In this document: in pieces, positions 23,715 through 34,499 of the stretch
Position numbering within the stretch: the first letter of the stretch is position 1
How the letters are laid out: every line of letters starts with the position of its first letter
From: Akanthomyces muscarius
Taxonomy: Eukaryota; Ascomycota; Sordariomycetes; Hypocreales; Cordycipitaceae
DNA length: 64,000 bases
Direction: 5' to 3'
NCBI RefSeq assembly: GCF_028009165.1
Contig: NC_079244.1
Location: 1,178,001-1,242,000, forward strand
The notes under the pieces: generated by a model
Database searches by the model: none
Told to the model about the DNA's origin: nothing
The model's input: the letters and a program-made list of their open reading frames with translations, nothing else
Made by a program: the position numbers and the translations under genes

Positions 23715-24726
23715 CATGTACAGAACATATATACAATCATGATTGCGATGACGTTGGACGAGGGAGCGAGCATATTGTTGATATTCTCCTGTTTAGAGAG
23801 AGTATATTAATTATCATTTCCAGTATATCTTACTAATCTAACTTTGAGCCTTTATAAGCCGTTCAACCTCGGACTTGCTGCAGGTCAGAAATGACTAGTA
23901 ATAGCCCCGTTGTCACTTACATGCCGCTGTTCGAGACTCGGCCAACGGCCGACAGGATCACTGGGTTACAGTCACCTCACGATAGTATATGCAGTTGGAA
24001 TTAGCAAACCGACGGTTGATTCTTGCTATCTGGTAGGAAGTATGGGTACATTTGTAAGCGTAGTTTTGTGTGCGCGTGCACGCCGCTTTCATGATGAACC
24101 GGACCAGTAAAGAAGAAAGATGTGAGCTACTTTCCAGTATAGAGCCGGTATGACGGTTATTTGCTATGGAGACTAGTGTCCTATATAAAAACAAAGTCCT
24201 GCTAAGTGGCCCTAGCCCCCACGCGCTGATAAAGGCTGGTATAAAGCAGCCAAATGTCACCCTGTAGGTGAAAAAAAATGCAGAGTTTATTATCGCCCCT
24301 TTTGAGTACATCATAGGGAATACAGAATGATGGACAATGAGGGAGTACAGACGAGTATTCAGAGCAGTCAGTCACGTGGGCGGGGTAGCAGCTGCATATA
24401 TCTGCGAGCTGCAGGACTTTGCGAGGAGCGGCCAGCAATAATTCCACGCACTATCGCACTCGTACCAGGCAGATTCAGTGATACAGAGTAGTCTATTTCA
24501 TTGTGTCTTTACAGATTTCAGCCGTATTGGTTGGAAGAAACTCTTAAACTCCACCAAGTGCCGCGTCTATGACACAACATCTCTTTGCGGAAGCTCGAAC
24601 GTGCTTTGTGCTACAGCCGCCAGCATTTTCGTTTTCGATACCCGGCTGAACCCATCTTTGGACTCCCCAATAGCTGACTACATTGAAATCGCGCCATGCT
24701 GTACATCGATTACTACGGGAGTATAT
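23715..24726. other. Gene-free region and promoter of the DUF3445 gene
   Basis: 1.0 kb, AT-rich at the start. An ATG at 24696 opens a short frame encoding a membrane-helix-like peptide that overlaps the next gene's start (see findings). Otherwise nothing was recognised. Confidence 0.4.
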
Positions 24727-26281
24727 ATGCGCTTTGCGCCACGATTATCTGTGTGGCTGGCGTTGCGTGGTTTGCTCCATGGACTAGCTAATAGACGTGA
24801 CGTCTCGGCATTCGCTGGTGCTTGGTACCAGCAGCAGCGCAACTCCCGCCAGCGAGGCTTGAGAAAAAACTTAAAAGATGACATTTACAAGAGGTTCCCG
24901 CCTTTGCAGCGAGACAGTTTCGCAGACAGCTCGCTTGCACTCTCAGACGCCAGGACGTACCAGTCCAAATCATCGCGACTGCTCGCAATGAATGCCGACT
25001 ATCGTCTCGCTGATCCAAGCTTGTACGTATTCAGCGGCTTCTCTGTGAGTGAGATCAAGTCACTCGGAAACTTCCCCGACTACGCAAAACTATCTGGCGT
25101 TTTGCTCCCGACCGCTGCGAGCGGATTCGGCGTGGTTACCGCCATGCCGAGACCGTATCGGCCTTTCCGGTGGCCCTATTTTCAGACCATGGGCAAGTTT
25201 GCAACATTTCAACGGCGGGGGCTTCACTCGCGACTCTACTGTGGACTAACACGTTCAAGCACTACAGAAGATGGACCCCGACTACTGGATCGAGCTCGAG
25301 AGTACCTACCGAGAACGAATAGTCCAACGACGGGAGCTGGTGGCAGCGCATGGCAAAGACATCTTGTATTCTTTACCAGGGTCTGAGCTCGCGTGCAAGG
25401 AGCTCATGGAAATGGTTGTGCAGTTTCTCTGCGCTCGCTACCCGCAGCTCTTTGAACGCATAGACATGAACTTTGTCAATCACATACTCGACACCACGTA
25501 CGACCTCACAGCCGCGGAGCCTCTTCAATTCATTCTCGACAACGTCCCGGAGGACTTTGCCATTATGCTTCGCGATGAAGAAACTGGTCGCTACTGCCTC
25601 CAAGCTGGCGTGGTCTGTTCGACGATCGGCTGGACGCTGAGTGACAAGATGGGGCTGAGCGCGGCTGAGATACATCAGCCAGTACCCGATTACAAGGAGA
25701 GACTGGAGCCGAGTATAGATCGGTACATGCTGCCTCACATTCTCTGATAATACCACGGAACGACTAACGGGAGATTTGAGTGTAGATTCTTTTCGAAAAT
25801 GCCAGCAGCCGCTCCCATTCAGTGGGCATCCTGGGGCCTGGAGATTGGCAAGCCCCTGTTCCTGCCAGCCACCCACCCGAGCTTCAGCGGCCGAGACGTG
25901 CCGAACTCAGATGTGAGCGTGGAGGACGTCAGCTTGCGAGTGGACTGGCAGACTCTGCGCCGGCTCCCGCTCTCTGGAGCCGTCGTCTTCAACTTCAAGG
26001 CGCTGTTCACGCCAGTCTCAAGCTTCAAGGATGAACCTTGTATCCCAGCGCTGCTCCTCAAGATTCTCAACGAGGGCAAGGAGAGCATCATGAGGTACAA
26101 GGGTGTTGGCCACGTGAAGAATGCTGTCAAGCCGGCACTGGAGATGTACGAGCGCCATCAGGTGGAGCGGGGGATGGTGAGGAGGGGTTGGGAGCCCCGA
26201 ACCCTCAATGAGTACCCGTTTTATCCCGGATGGACTGATGGCTATCCGTCACAGGCATCGCAGTGCGAAGACAGAAGGTGA
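24727..26281 (+). CDS. DUF3445 protein (heme-dependent oxidative N-demethylase-like)
   Basis: Exons 24727-25192, 25260-25722 and 25786-26281 give 474 residues. Intron 1 appears to be a GC-AG intron: donor G|GCAAGT, branch GACTAAC, acceptor TTCAAG. Only this choice gives the family sequence PYFQTMALQKMDPDYWIELE. Intron 2 (GTACAT to GTGTAG, branch GACTAAC) gives SIDRFFSKMP. Conserved blocks are EIKSLGNFPDYAKLSG, MPRPYRPFRWPY, LPGSELACKELMEMV, VPEDFAIMLRD and LRVDWQTLRRLPLSGAVVFN, then NEYPFYPGW near the end. The family resembles the alpha subunit of bacterial heme-dependent oxidative N-demethylase; the substrate in fungi is not established. The start is uncertain: the ATG at 24727 gives a basic, hydrophobic N-terminus that could be a mitochondrial signal, while homologues often have an N-terminal membrane anchor. 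Confidence 0.85.
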
Positions 26282-26579
26282 CCTATCGCCTGAGGGGATT
26301 TATCAAGAAGATGTATTATAACAAAGGCATCAAGTATAGCAAGGCAAGTAAGTTCTCTATGAGAAGTATTCTGGATGGCTACATCTCATATATAACGACA
26401 TCACATTTTCTAAAATGGCCATCAAATGAAGAATGACATGTAACGACTACAATCTAGAGCTATGCGGAATCATGTATCCATGCATCTATATATACTTGTT
26501 AAAGATGTATCCAAGCTTGTTCTAATGAATTGAACACAAGAGCGAGGTCAACAAAGATGATATACTTGTCGCACATGTC

Positions 26580-28088
26580 CTAAATGGCCTCCTTGTTCCA
26601 CAATCTCTGCATATTAGCCCTGGCACGCGCCATGAAGCCCGCGCCACCCACACCGGCCGCGGCGGGGGAATTCTCGGGCGCCACATGGCCATTCTCGGCC
26701 TCCTGCTGCGCGATGCGGGCCGCGTTGATGGCGCGCAGCTTGGCGGTGCCGAAGCCCGCGACGCCGGCCTCCTGGTTCTCGCCGAGCCACGGCTTGCGGG
26801 AGTCGCCGAGCAGGCTGCCGGAGAGAAAGTAGGTGACGAGGCCGAGGATGATGCAGACAAAGGCAATGGGGTAGAGGTAGTGGATCGTGAGGCCAAAGAC
26901 GCGGACGCCAATGATGACGCCCCAAAAGTTGGCCGTAAGGAGCGAAATGTCGAAAAAGGCGGCGGAGCCCATGCGCAGGATGAGGGGGGCGAGGGTGTAG
27001 AAGAGGAAGAGGCAGAGCGTGTAGCCGACGAGCCAGCCGGCGACGTGCGAGTCCCACTGGGCCTGCTGGAAGGAGGCGCGGTCAAAGATGGCGGCCTGCA
27101 CGCCGTTGATGATCATGCCAAAGAGGCCGATGAAGGCGAGGACGTGGTGCATGGGGGCCTTTGAGACGAGCCACTCCTCAAAGACGTTGCTGGTGCCGTA
27201 GAGGGTGGCGCCGAGCAGCGCAAAGAGGTCGCCCTTGAGGCGGTTCTCGGCCGGGCCGCCGCTGCTGCCGGTGATGTGGTCGCTCGCGAGCAGGATGCCC
27301 ATGCCGCCGCAGCAGACGAGGATGCCGACGACCTGGAAGGGCTTGTAGCGGACGCGGAGCAGAAAGAAGGAGATGACGACGACGCAGACGATGGACCAGA
27401 AGTTGATGAGCTGCGCGGAGAGGATGTTGGTGTAGCGGTAGGCGAGCACGGTGAAGTAGTTGCCCTCGACGTCGAGAAAGGCCATGATGAGGTAGCGCCA
27501 GCCGTCCCTGACGGCGGCGCGCCAGACGGCGCGCGGCCCGTCGCGGACGAGGAAGACGGTCATGTAGACGAGGAAGAGCAGGATGTAGTTGAAGACGGTC
27601 TGGAAGGCGGGGATGTTGGTGTGCGCGTTGGCGAGGAACGTGGTAAAGGTGTTTGTGGCGGTGATGCAGAGCGCGAGGACCTGCCCGATGGCGACGACGA
27701 TCCAGAAGTCGGGCGTGGTGAAGTAGGACCACCAGTGCGCCGACTGCTTGTCGAGAATGTGCAGGCCCTGCGTGACGGAGTCGTCGACGCCGCTGGAGGA
27801 GGACTCGAGCTGCTGCAGGCTGTGGGCGCGGCACTCGTCGTGTGCGTGGGAGCCGTCGGCGGGGGTGGTGGTGGCGACGGGCGCGGCCTTGGTGGCCTCG
27901 TCGCTGGAGGAGCGCATGGTGGAGGAATGCAATGCTGCGGCGGAAGAGGAAGAAGCTGGTTCTTGGCTGGCGTGGGCTTCTTCGTCTCGTGGAAGGGGCT
28001 GGTACTGGTATGCGTCGTTGGTTGCGGCTTCGGAGCGGAAAAGAGCGTCTGTGAGGCGGTTCAAGAGCGAGGTTTCCGTCGCGGGCAT
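26580..28088 (-). CDS. SLC35F-type solute transporter
   Basis: Intronless, 502 residues from the ATG at 28088. The N-terminal 125 residues are hydrophilic and Ser-rich. About ten membrane helices follow, beginning with FWIVVAIGQVLALCI, and the protein ends in a Gly/Ala-rich cytosolic tail. Signature segments are AFLDVEGNYFTVLAYRYTN, INFWSIVCVVVISFFLLRVR and LLGATLYGTSNVFEEWLV, characteristic of the SLC35F1/F2/F6 group (drug/metabolite transporter superfamily). The likely location is a Golgi, vacuolar or plasma membrane. The substrate is not known for fungal members. It is convergent with the DUF3445 gene, with about 300 bases between stops. Confidence 0.9.
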   Translation of the reverse strand: MPATETSLLNRLTDALFRSEAATNDAYQYQPLPRDEEAHASQEPASSSSAAALHSSTMRSSSDEATKAAPVATTTPADGSHAHDECRAHSLQQLESSSSGVDDSVTQGLHILDKQSAHWWSYFTTPDFWIVVAIGQVLALCITATNTFTTFLANAHTNIPAFQTVFNYILLFLVYMTVFLVRDGPRAVWRAAVRDGWRYLIMAFLDVEGNYFTVLAYRYTNILSAQLINFWSIVCVVVISFFLLRVRYKPFQVVGILVCCGGMGILLASDHITGSSGGPAENRLKGDLFALLGATLYGTSNVFEEWLVSKAPMHHVLAFIGLFGMIINGVQAAIFDRASFQQAQWDSHVAGWLVGYTLCLFLFYTLAPLILRMGSAAFFDISLLTANFWGVIIGVRVFGLTIHYLYPIAFVCIILGLVTYFLSGSLLGDSRKPWLGENQEAGVAGFGTAKLRAINAARIAQQEAENGHVAPENSPAAAGVGGAGFMARARANMQRLWNKEAI

Positions 28089-29301
28089 TCGACCAGCAAC
28101 TCTGCCGGGGCCTTGTTAGCTTGAGAAAGGTCTTGTACCATGACGGTCGTGGCTGCATCCAAGTACGGATCTAGTACGCCTATACCAAAGAAAGCGTACT
28201 TACAAGTTACAGGTGACAGCACGGGAAGTGGTTTTGTTGGTGGTGGGGGTATTTTTGTTTGTTTTCGATAGTCGCAAAAATAAGTCTTTATCCGAAAAAA
28301 GTAACGGAATAAATTTATCTGCAGCAGAGCGCAAAGACTTTCAAGTCGCCTGCTGGGGTTCCTATGGCCGAAACGGGCACATGCGGCGATGCGCCGGCGT
28401 AAAAGTGTAGAGAAGAGGGTTGGCGACGGAGGATGCCGACATGAGCCTGCGTCGTGGGATGAGCTTGGAGAGATTTCCCGTTTGCGGCGACGGAAGCCAA
28501 AGGTCGGGGGTGAGCTGCTGTGGCCTTGGACTACAAGCCAACAGTTGTCGATAAAAAGGGCAGGATCACAAGGCTATCCCAATAGTAGCAGCAAAGATGC
28601 AGGGACAAGAGGGAAGAATGGATGGAAGGGAAAGAAAAAAAAAGTATTCAGGCCTGGCTTATTATCGAGTGGAGAGGAGAGGGGACCGACGTTGGGGATG
28701 GTGGGGCCTGAAGGAGAGGCTCGACTCGGACGAATAACCAACGTTAAAGGACAATTAGATGGACTAGCGTGGCGCTCAGCTGAACGCCCCGTGCGTGGGC
28801 TGAAGAGTTTTGTAGATGCAAGAATTGATTCTGTATTTTTTTTGGGGGGTGGCATAAATCTTTAAAAATAGTATTCCAGAGATATACCATCGCCAGCAGA
28901 GGTAATGCCCCAGCGTCTCCCACGTGTCAGCCTCTTCGGCGCCGATAAAGTTCTGTCCGGCCGGGGTCCCCGACAGCGAGACACCTCGTGGCGACCGGGG
29001 CACGCGCGCCAGGGACTAATTTCATGGACCGACCCCGCTGCCGTCTTGTTGTCGCGGTGGAATTTGCGCCTGATGATTATTGCAGAGTCCGTATGCCAGC
29101 GGAGGAGGCTACCAACCAGGCAGAGCTTCCTTTAACGCTGGGTGGTTGGCGCGCTTCACCACCTGCGGTGCTAGAGAATGCCCGAATGGGCATACATCCA
29201 ACGTAGATGACGAGTATCACGGCCGCCGTATCTCGGCCATCGCTGCGCGTATCGTCTTGACAATCATGACATTGGTCGCCGTGTTGCCCGATATCGTCGC
29301 C

Positions 29302-29609
29302 CTAGGGTCTGGTGGCACGCCTGATCAGCCAACCGTCTTCGTGCACCTGACTAGCGAGCGGTGTCGCTGAAGAAAAAACAGGAGAAGAAGAAAAAAATTG
29401 CACAAACCGCAGAGAATTGAACCATCATTCGTCTCCCCCTCTGCATTTCCTGGCTGCGCTGGCTCGCGGTCCACCACCGAGGATAGCTCCTTGTAGAGGA
29501 GATGCAGCGAGTCGCCTGCCGTGACGGAGCCAGTGGCCGACGACGACGACGCTTTCGATGACGATGAAGGAAGTGATAGAGTATCCCGCGGTCTATTCGA
29601 GGTCATCAT
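29302..29609 (-). CDS. Possible small gene, unknown product
   Basis: An ATG pair at 29609/29606 is preceded on the minus strand, about 85 bases upstream, by a good TATA box. Read without splicing to 29325 it encodes 94 residues: Ser-rich N-terminus, DSLHLLYKELSSVVDREP, and a hydrophobic end. A pyrimidine-rich stretch ending in TTCTTCAG (acceptor at 29367) with a GTTTGT donor at 29407 would make a 41-bp intron. That gives 88 residues ending with a hydrophilic tail at 29302. The intron is short and has no clear branch site, so neither model is secure. No family was recognised. The frame also stays open upstream to an ATG at 29897. Confidence 0.25.
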
Positions 29610-29693
29610 TTTTTTCGGGACGAATTCTTTCTCAATCGGGTCGTCGAGCGCTTGTGTCCGCGTGCTCGCCTTCAAGATGTCGGAAATGCGCCG

Positions 29694-29703
29694 TATATAT
29701 AAA
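29694..29703 (-). promoter_or_regulatory. TATA-box candidate for the small gene
   Basis: TTTATATATA on the minus strand, about 85 bases before the ATG at 29609. It supports transcription leftward from here, but it is only a sequence match. Confidence 0.3.
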
Positions 29704-30885
29704 CTTCTGTTTCTGTGTAGATGGAGGCTCCAAAAGGAAGAGCAAGGTCGGTGACGCGGTTCGTACAATGATGCGATGACAATTGGCTCTCTCTTGTAGT
29801 AGGATATGCAAAGTCCTGAAATTAGTCTGTGAGTCTGGACAAGTCGAAGAGAATCCCATTGACTTTCAGCCGCGTCGTAATACTCCATCGGCTCCATCCG
29901 GTTTGAAGTCTGTGGATCCCTCCGGCCTCGTCAATCATTCACAACGTCCCGGGTCTGCGGTCTGCATCTCGTCGTATTTCGGACCGCTTTGCTAGTGCTC
30001 CGCTCCAGCCTGCTTTGAGCGTTCATCATGCCGGCTGCCGGGCATGTTGCTTCTCAACGTTACCACAAACTACCGAGTGTGGCTACTTGCAGGCTTACGG
30101 CGCTGCAACAGCTGGTTTGCGTAGGGTCCGGTGAGCTGGACACTAGGACCGATTAGCTCCTTCAGCTCTGACGCATTCCCGGGTATTATGAGCGGCGGCC
30201 AACACATACCCTGGCTCCCCATCCACTTCAGCCCTGGCCGCCGTCGGTTTCACTCGCTACCCGACCGATACGATGCCGGATCCCTCGCGTCTTTCTTACT
30301 CGCCTCAGTGTAATCCATGCTTTGAATCTTGATCCAAACGGTCGAGCAGGCTGTCCCTCCTGCGTGTGATCGTTTTCCTATCCCGGCTCTTGGCTGTGAA
30401 TCCACCGCATATGCGATTCTTGTTCCATACATCACGTTGGAGTTTCCGGTCCGCTTCAGAATCTCGTCTTCGGCTGCACTAGCAAATATGCCATAGCCAC
30501 AAGTGGCAAGCTGTGCGATCTGCGACAGGGGTGGGGAGGGCTACTACAGCTGAAGGAGCCAGCAAAGGCGGGAGATCTGAGCTTGATGAATTGACCATCT
30601 TTCATTGCCAGCACCAGCTCACCTAGAATTCCAGGCCAAGTGCTGCACGGAGTCGTCCAACCCAACCTCCGCCGTAATGCCGACGCTACCTCGAAATGGC
30701 CACTGCCCTGCGTTTAGATCGCATGCCATTTAACAAGGTGCAAGAAATAATGTTCTTGCTCGAAATGGTTCATCGATTCGAATTTCTTTTCCTCAAATTG
30801 CTAGACTATCTTGTCTAAACGTAGTAAAGTATGTTTACGAGTGTGCTTCTCTTATGCTGTTCATTGTCCATGATGAAATGTGCCC

Positions 30886-32673
30886 TTACACAGTGCAGCT
30901 GTTCCCCGCATGTTGCTTTCTCAAATCCTGGCTACTTTTCCGCTCCATCCTCATCGCCTCTCTCTCCGCGCGTTCCCTCCGCCATCTCGGTCCACAGCAC
31001 ATCAGAACCACGAAGCACGGGCTCAGCGCTACCCATACCAGGGCAAGCATTGTAAACGTCCATCCGATCCCCATGACCTGTATGAGCGCCACCACGGCCG
31101 CTGATGCCGCTGCACCGAATGCGCTTTTGATCAGGTTGCTCGCCGCGCTAACCGTGGCCGCCCGGCCGGGGTGAATATCAACAAGCAGAATCCCCGTGGT
31201 CTTGTACGCGGCCACATTTGTATATCCAAATACAAAGAGAATCACAACTGGCGCAGCCATGCTGATATTGAGGTGCATGATCCATCCGTACAGGATCAAG
31301 CTGGCCGCCGCGATGAGCATGAGCGGCCAGGCAATCTCGAGCCGCGCCCTTTCGACAGGGAAGCCGTCCAGGTTATGCTGTCTGTTGCTCGTCAGGGGGT
31401 AGCCATGCTTGAGAGCGTAGCGCTTAAAATTCCAGTTGACGAGCTGGCCGGTGGTGGCGGCCGAAATGAGCGTGCCCAGGCTAAGCGGGATGTAGATGAG
31501 CGACGTCTGCATCTCATTTACCTGATATAGACGGTGAAACTGTGACGGAATGCTTGTAGTCACCGAAATAAAGCAGGCAAATGCAAACGAGTTGCAAAAG
31601 AGGAGTAGCGCAGTTTCAATATCGAACATGATTGTGAGAGACGCCAGCGGATTCAAGGATCGACCACAACATCGCTCTTGTTCGAAGCTACTCGCCGTTA
31701 TGACTTCTTTCTTGCTCTCCTCATCAGAGAGCTGCTCGATTCCAGCTGATTCTCTTCTTTCTTGCCGCCCGCGGAAGAGCTGCAGCATCGATTGATTCGA
31801 TACCGGCGCCGGCAAGGACCCATCGCCTACCATGCGCCGACAAGTCTCTGGCAGGAGTATCAACAGCGGCACAAAGATGGCGCACGCCAAACCCGCCAAG
31901 AGCCAAAAGATGTAGTGCCAGTCCGTGTACTGGCTGATGACGCCGCCCAGGACAGGCCCGATGGCGGGGCCGAGAATTGACCCAATTTGCGTGAAGCCCA
32001 TGTACGTCCCGCGCTCCGCCGAGGTGATCATGTCGGCAACAATGGCGGTCGAGAGCGTCGCCATGGCACTGCTGCCGATCCCCTGCAGGCAGCGCAGAGC
32101 AACCAGGGCGCCGTAGTGCCGCTGCAGCGCCAGCCCGATATTGGCGGCAATGTAGATGGGGAAGCACACCAGGTAGATCGGCCGTCTGCCAAAGTTGTCC
32201 GCAAAAGCCGCCACAAACGACGGCACGATGCCCTGCATGATGATGAAGACTGTCATGGTGAGGTTGACTTTGGTGCTGCTGACGCCGTACTCGAGGGCAA
32301 TCTTTTGCGTGGCGGGGAGATAGATCTGCGAGGATAACGGTGAGAGAAAGGCGGCGACTGAGGCCATCACGATGATGTTCTTCTTCTGGAAGCCACTGAA
32401 TGTCGAATATGGCCGGTCGTCTGGGTCCTCTACCACGAGGGTAGAGGCGGTAGAGTCGTGTCGCTGGCTTCGCTCATCACTGATGACGGTAGCACAGCTT
32501 GATTCGGTGTGTTGGGATTGCTCTTCCGCGTTGACTGAAGAATGACACTTTTCCTCCTCATTGCAACTTTCAGTTGGAGCTTTTCGGTGTAAAGTGGGTG
32601 GCAAAGACCGCTGATAATCTATAAATGTTCGAAATGCAACTGGTGGTGTGGTTGGTATCCCTTCGACTGACAT
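30886..32673 (-). CDS. MFS multidrug transporter, DHA1 (drug:H+ antiporter) type
   Basis: Intronless, 595 residues from the ATG at 32673. The N-terminal 105 residues are hydrophilic and contain clusters of Glu and Ser. Twelve membrane helices are predicted. FADNFGRRPIYLVC is motif A. TQIGSILGPAIGPVLGGVI is motif C, diagnostic of antiporters. A cytosolic loop of about 75 residues separates the two halves. The arrangement resembles the yeast QDR/AQR1/DTR1 group, which exports drugs, organic acids or polyamine-like compounds across the plasma membrane. The substrate cannot be read from sequence. No biosynthetic genes lie nearby, so a role in general resistance is more likely than product export (inference). 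Confidence 0.9.
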   Translation of the reverse strand: MSVEGIPTTPPVAFRTFIDYQRSLPPTLHRKAPTESCNEEEKCHSSVNAEEQSQHTESSCATVISDERSQRHDSTASTLVVEDPDDRPYSTFSGFQKKNIIVMASVAAFLSPLSSQIYLPATQKIALEYGVSSTKVNLTMTVFIIMQGIVPSFVAAFADNFGRRPIYLVCFPIYIAANIGLALQRHYGALVALRCLQGIGSSAMATLSTAIVADMITSAERGTYMGFTQIGSILGPAIGPVLGGVISQYTDWHYIFWLLAGLACAIFVPLLILLPETCRRMVGDGSLPAPVSNQSMLQLFRGRQERRESAGIEQLSDEESKKEVITASSFEQERCCGRSLNPLASLTIMFDIETALLLFCNSFAFACFISVTTSIPSQFHRLYQVNEMQTSLIYIPLSLGTLISAATTGQLVNWNFKRYALKHGYPLTSNRQHNLDGFPVERARLEIAWPLMLIAAASLILYGWIMHLNISMAAPVVILFVFGYTNVAAYKTTGILLVDIHPGRAATVSAASNLIKSAFGAAASAAVVALIQVMGIGWTFTMLALVWVALSPCFVVLMCCGPRWRRERAEREAMRMERKSSQDLRKQHAGNSCTV

Positions 32674-34499
32674 GATGGCGCTGGCCGTGTTCGTCTCGCT
32701 TGAAAAGAAAATGATGTCTTACTTGCACCAAATCTTAAGTTGCAATGCATAACAAGATGAACTTCCAGGGGAAAAAAAAGAAGGACTGCAAGTCAAGAAT
32801 CGTCCGTCAGAGAGGTATCCCGGATCTTGGTGAAATCACAGTACTTGGCCGCGTTATATATCCTCCTCGACGTAATCACAAGTGGCATCCATAAAGACCC
32901 TCAAAGCGACTACTACTCCCGAAAGGCAAGACACTGTAACCGGGGCGGGCGGCAAAATAATAAGTTCGTGATTGGCATTGAATGGTGGCATCGTGTTCGC
33001 AGACTCGCACGCTCTGACTAACAACATCTTTGCCTATCGTAACATCGCCGCAAACACAACCATATGACTCTAGACGAGAGTTGCATCGAATTACACTGGC
33101 GGAGTCCACATACCGAACGCTTTTGCTTTGATTGGAGATGTAAAGTGCAACAGTGGTATTGCGAGGTACGATCCCCCCACACAGCACCGAACCTTAATTG
33201 AGGTCATCGCCAAACCTGTCAAGAGGCAGCTCGAGGAGTGCCCTCAATACTACCTACAATTTTGAACAGCCGTCCGTGAAAACGAGATAGGGCGATCGGC
33301 CATCGGCGGGGGCACCCACCCCGGATGGAACGCGGCAGACGTGCCGGTGCTGTGTTGCTATATCCGTCGATTCTTACGGCCAAACTAGACTTTGAACTCA
33401 AAAGCCAGGAGCCAATAGGATTTTATAAAGACAGAGTCCTCTAGCAACACGTGCGCCTATCGAAGTTTTTGATCTGCTGCCTGAAATCCACCTTCGCAAT
33501 CTTGTAATAGAAACGAGGATAGCGCAAGCACGACGATGTAAACGGAGGTTGCCGCTTGCCTCGGCAGCAGAGATGTTCTCGACAAGCAAATACCGAATCC
33601 TAGCCTTCAGCATGTCCATTTCCCCCCCATAAGGCTGTTCACGAGCGCAAGTGCAGAATACTATACACTTTATATGTACGCAATACTCACCTCGTGCTAG
33701 TTGCCTGGGCGTCTTCAGAAACGAGAGGGCGAGACTTGGGCCAATGCCATACTCAGCCAGCCGCCTGATCGACCGACCACACAAATTGACGCAATTTTCC
33801 CCCCCAAATGACGCGCACTTACAGGAGCATTTTATCTAGATGATTAAAATGCTATACAGTTCCTCTCCCAGTTGCCGCCTAGTCATGAAATACAGAAGTC
33901 GTAGCCGAGCGTGCCGTTGACTTTACACTTCGATGCTGCACATATGTCTCCTCCGTGAAGATCAACCGATGCTGGTGGCGTGAATATTGTCCGGCGACAC
34001 GGGAAAAGTCTAAACTTCAATCGCGGTCAGTTCATTGGCCAATCTCTGGGGAAACCCTAGGCTCTGCGTAGCAGCTGGCGAGGGCATGCGCCGCATTTCT
34101 CTCTGCTCCGCCCGGGCTGTGACGCTGGTGTCATTGGCCCTGACAAGTGTCGTGGACACGGGGATGGGGTTTACATTCAGTGGACACAATTTTGGAAGTA
34201 TGAGTTTCAGATGTTCGGGCCGATAGCAGACCTTTTGAGGATTGACTTTAATGGACATCGCATAGGTTTCTGCCAGCATAGGTGTTGTGCTACTGGGAAG
34301 CGCCATTCTATTCGCTCACTGGCTCAGCAATACAGTCGTTTTCTGCATTTCTGATAGAATTATTGCTACGAGTTGCTCGAGCCTCGCTAATTTATGGGAG
34401 AATGGTGTCCTGTTCGCCGATAACGGCTATCGATTGAGCTATTCAGTATTGTTATGCAATTTGGTATAACTGTATTTGAATAATACAATGCTGCGAAGG
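32674..34499. other. Gene-free region with a possible small Cys-rich exon
   Basis: 1.8 kb between the MFS start and the phosphatase stop, both on the minus strand. Open frames at 33398-33784 and 34010-34306 show no recognisable family. A short minus-strand stretch at 33883-34009 could be the last exon of a small cysteine-rich protein (see findings). Confidence 0.35.

Larger units (their letters stand above)
28089..30885. other. Mostly gene-free region
   Basis: 2.8 kb between an SLC35-type gene start and an MFS gene stop, both on the minus strand. The only candidate gene is a small one at 29302-29609. The rest shows A- and T-runs and no recognisable coding content. Confidence 0.4.

Noticed and set aside
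24478..24726. In-frame upstream extension of the DUF3445 gene
   Set aside because: It starts at GTG, and the translation is not like the family; the ATG at 24727 is the first in-frame ATG.
26685..28124. Long plus-strand frames antisense to the SLC35F-type gene
   Set aside because: Glu/Gly/Asp/Val-rich translations mirror the membrane-protein codons on the other strand; no independent gene features.
27178..28158. 326-codon minus-strand frame rich in Arg/His/Pro
   Set aside because: Shifted frame of the SLC35F-type gene in GC-rich DNA; the membrane-protein frame is clearly the real one.
33398..33784. 128-codon minus-strand frame
   Set aside because: Starts with TTG, no in-frame ATG near the start, and no recognisable motif.
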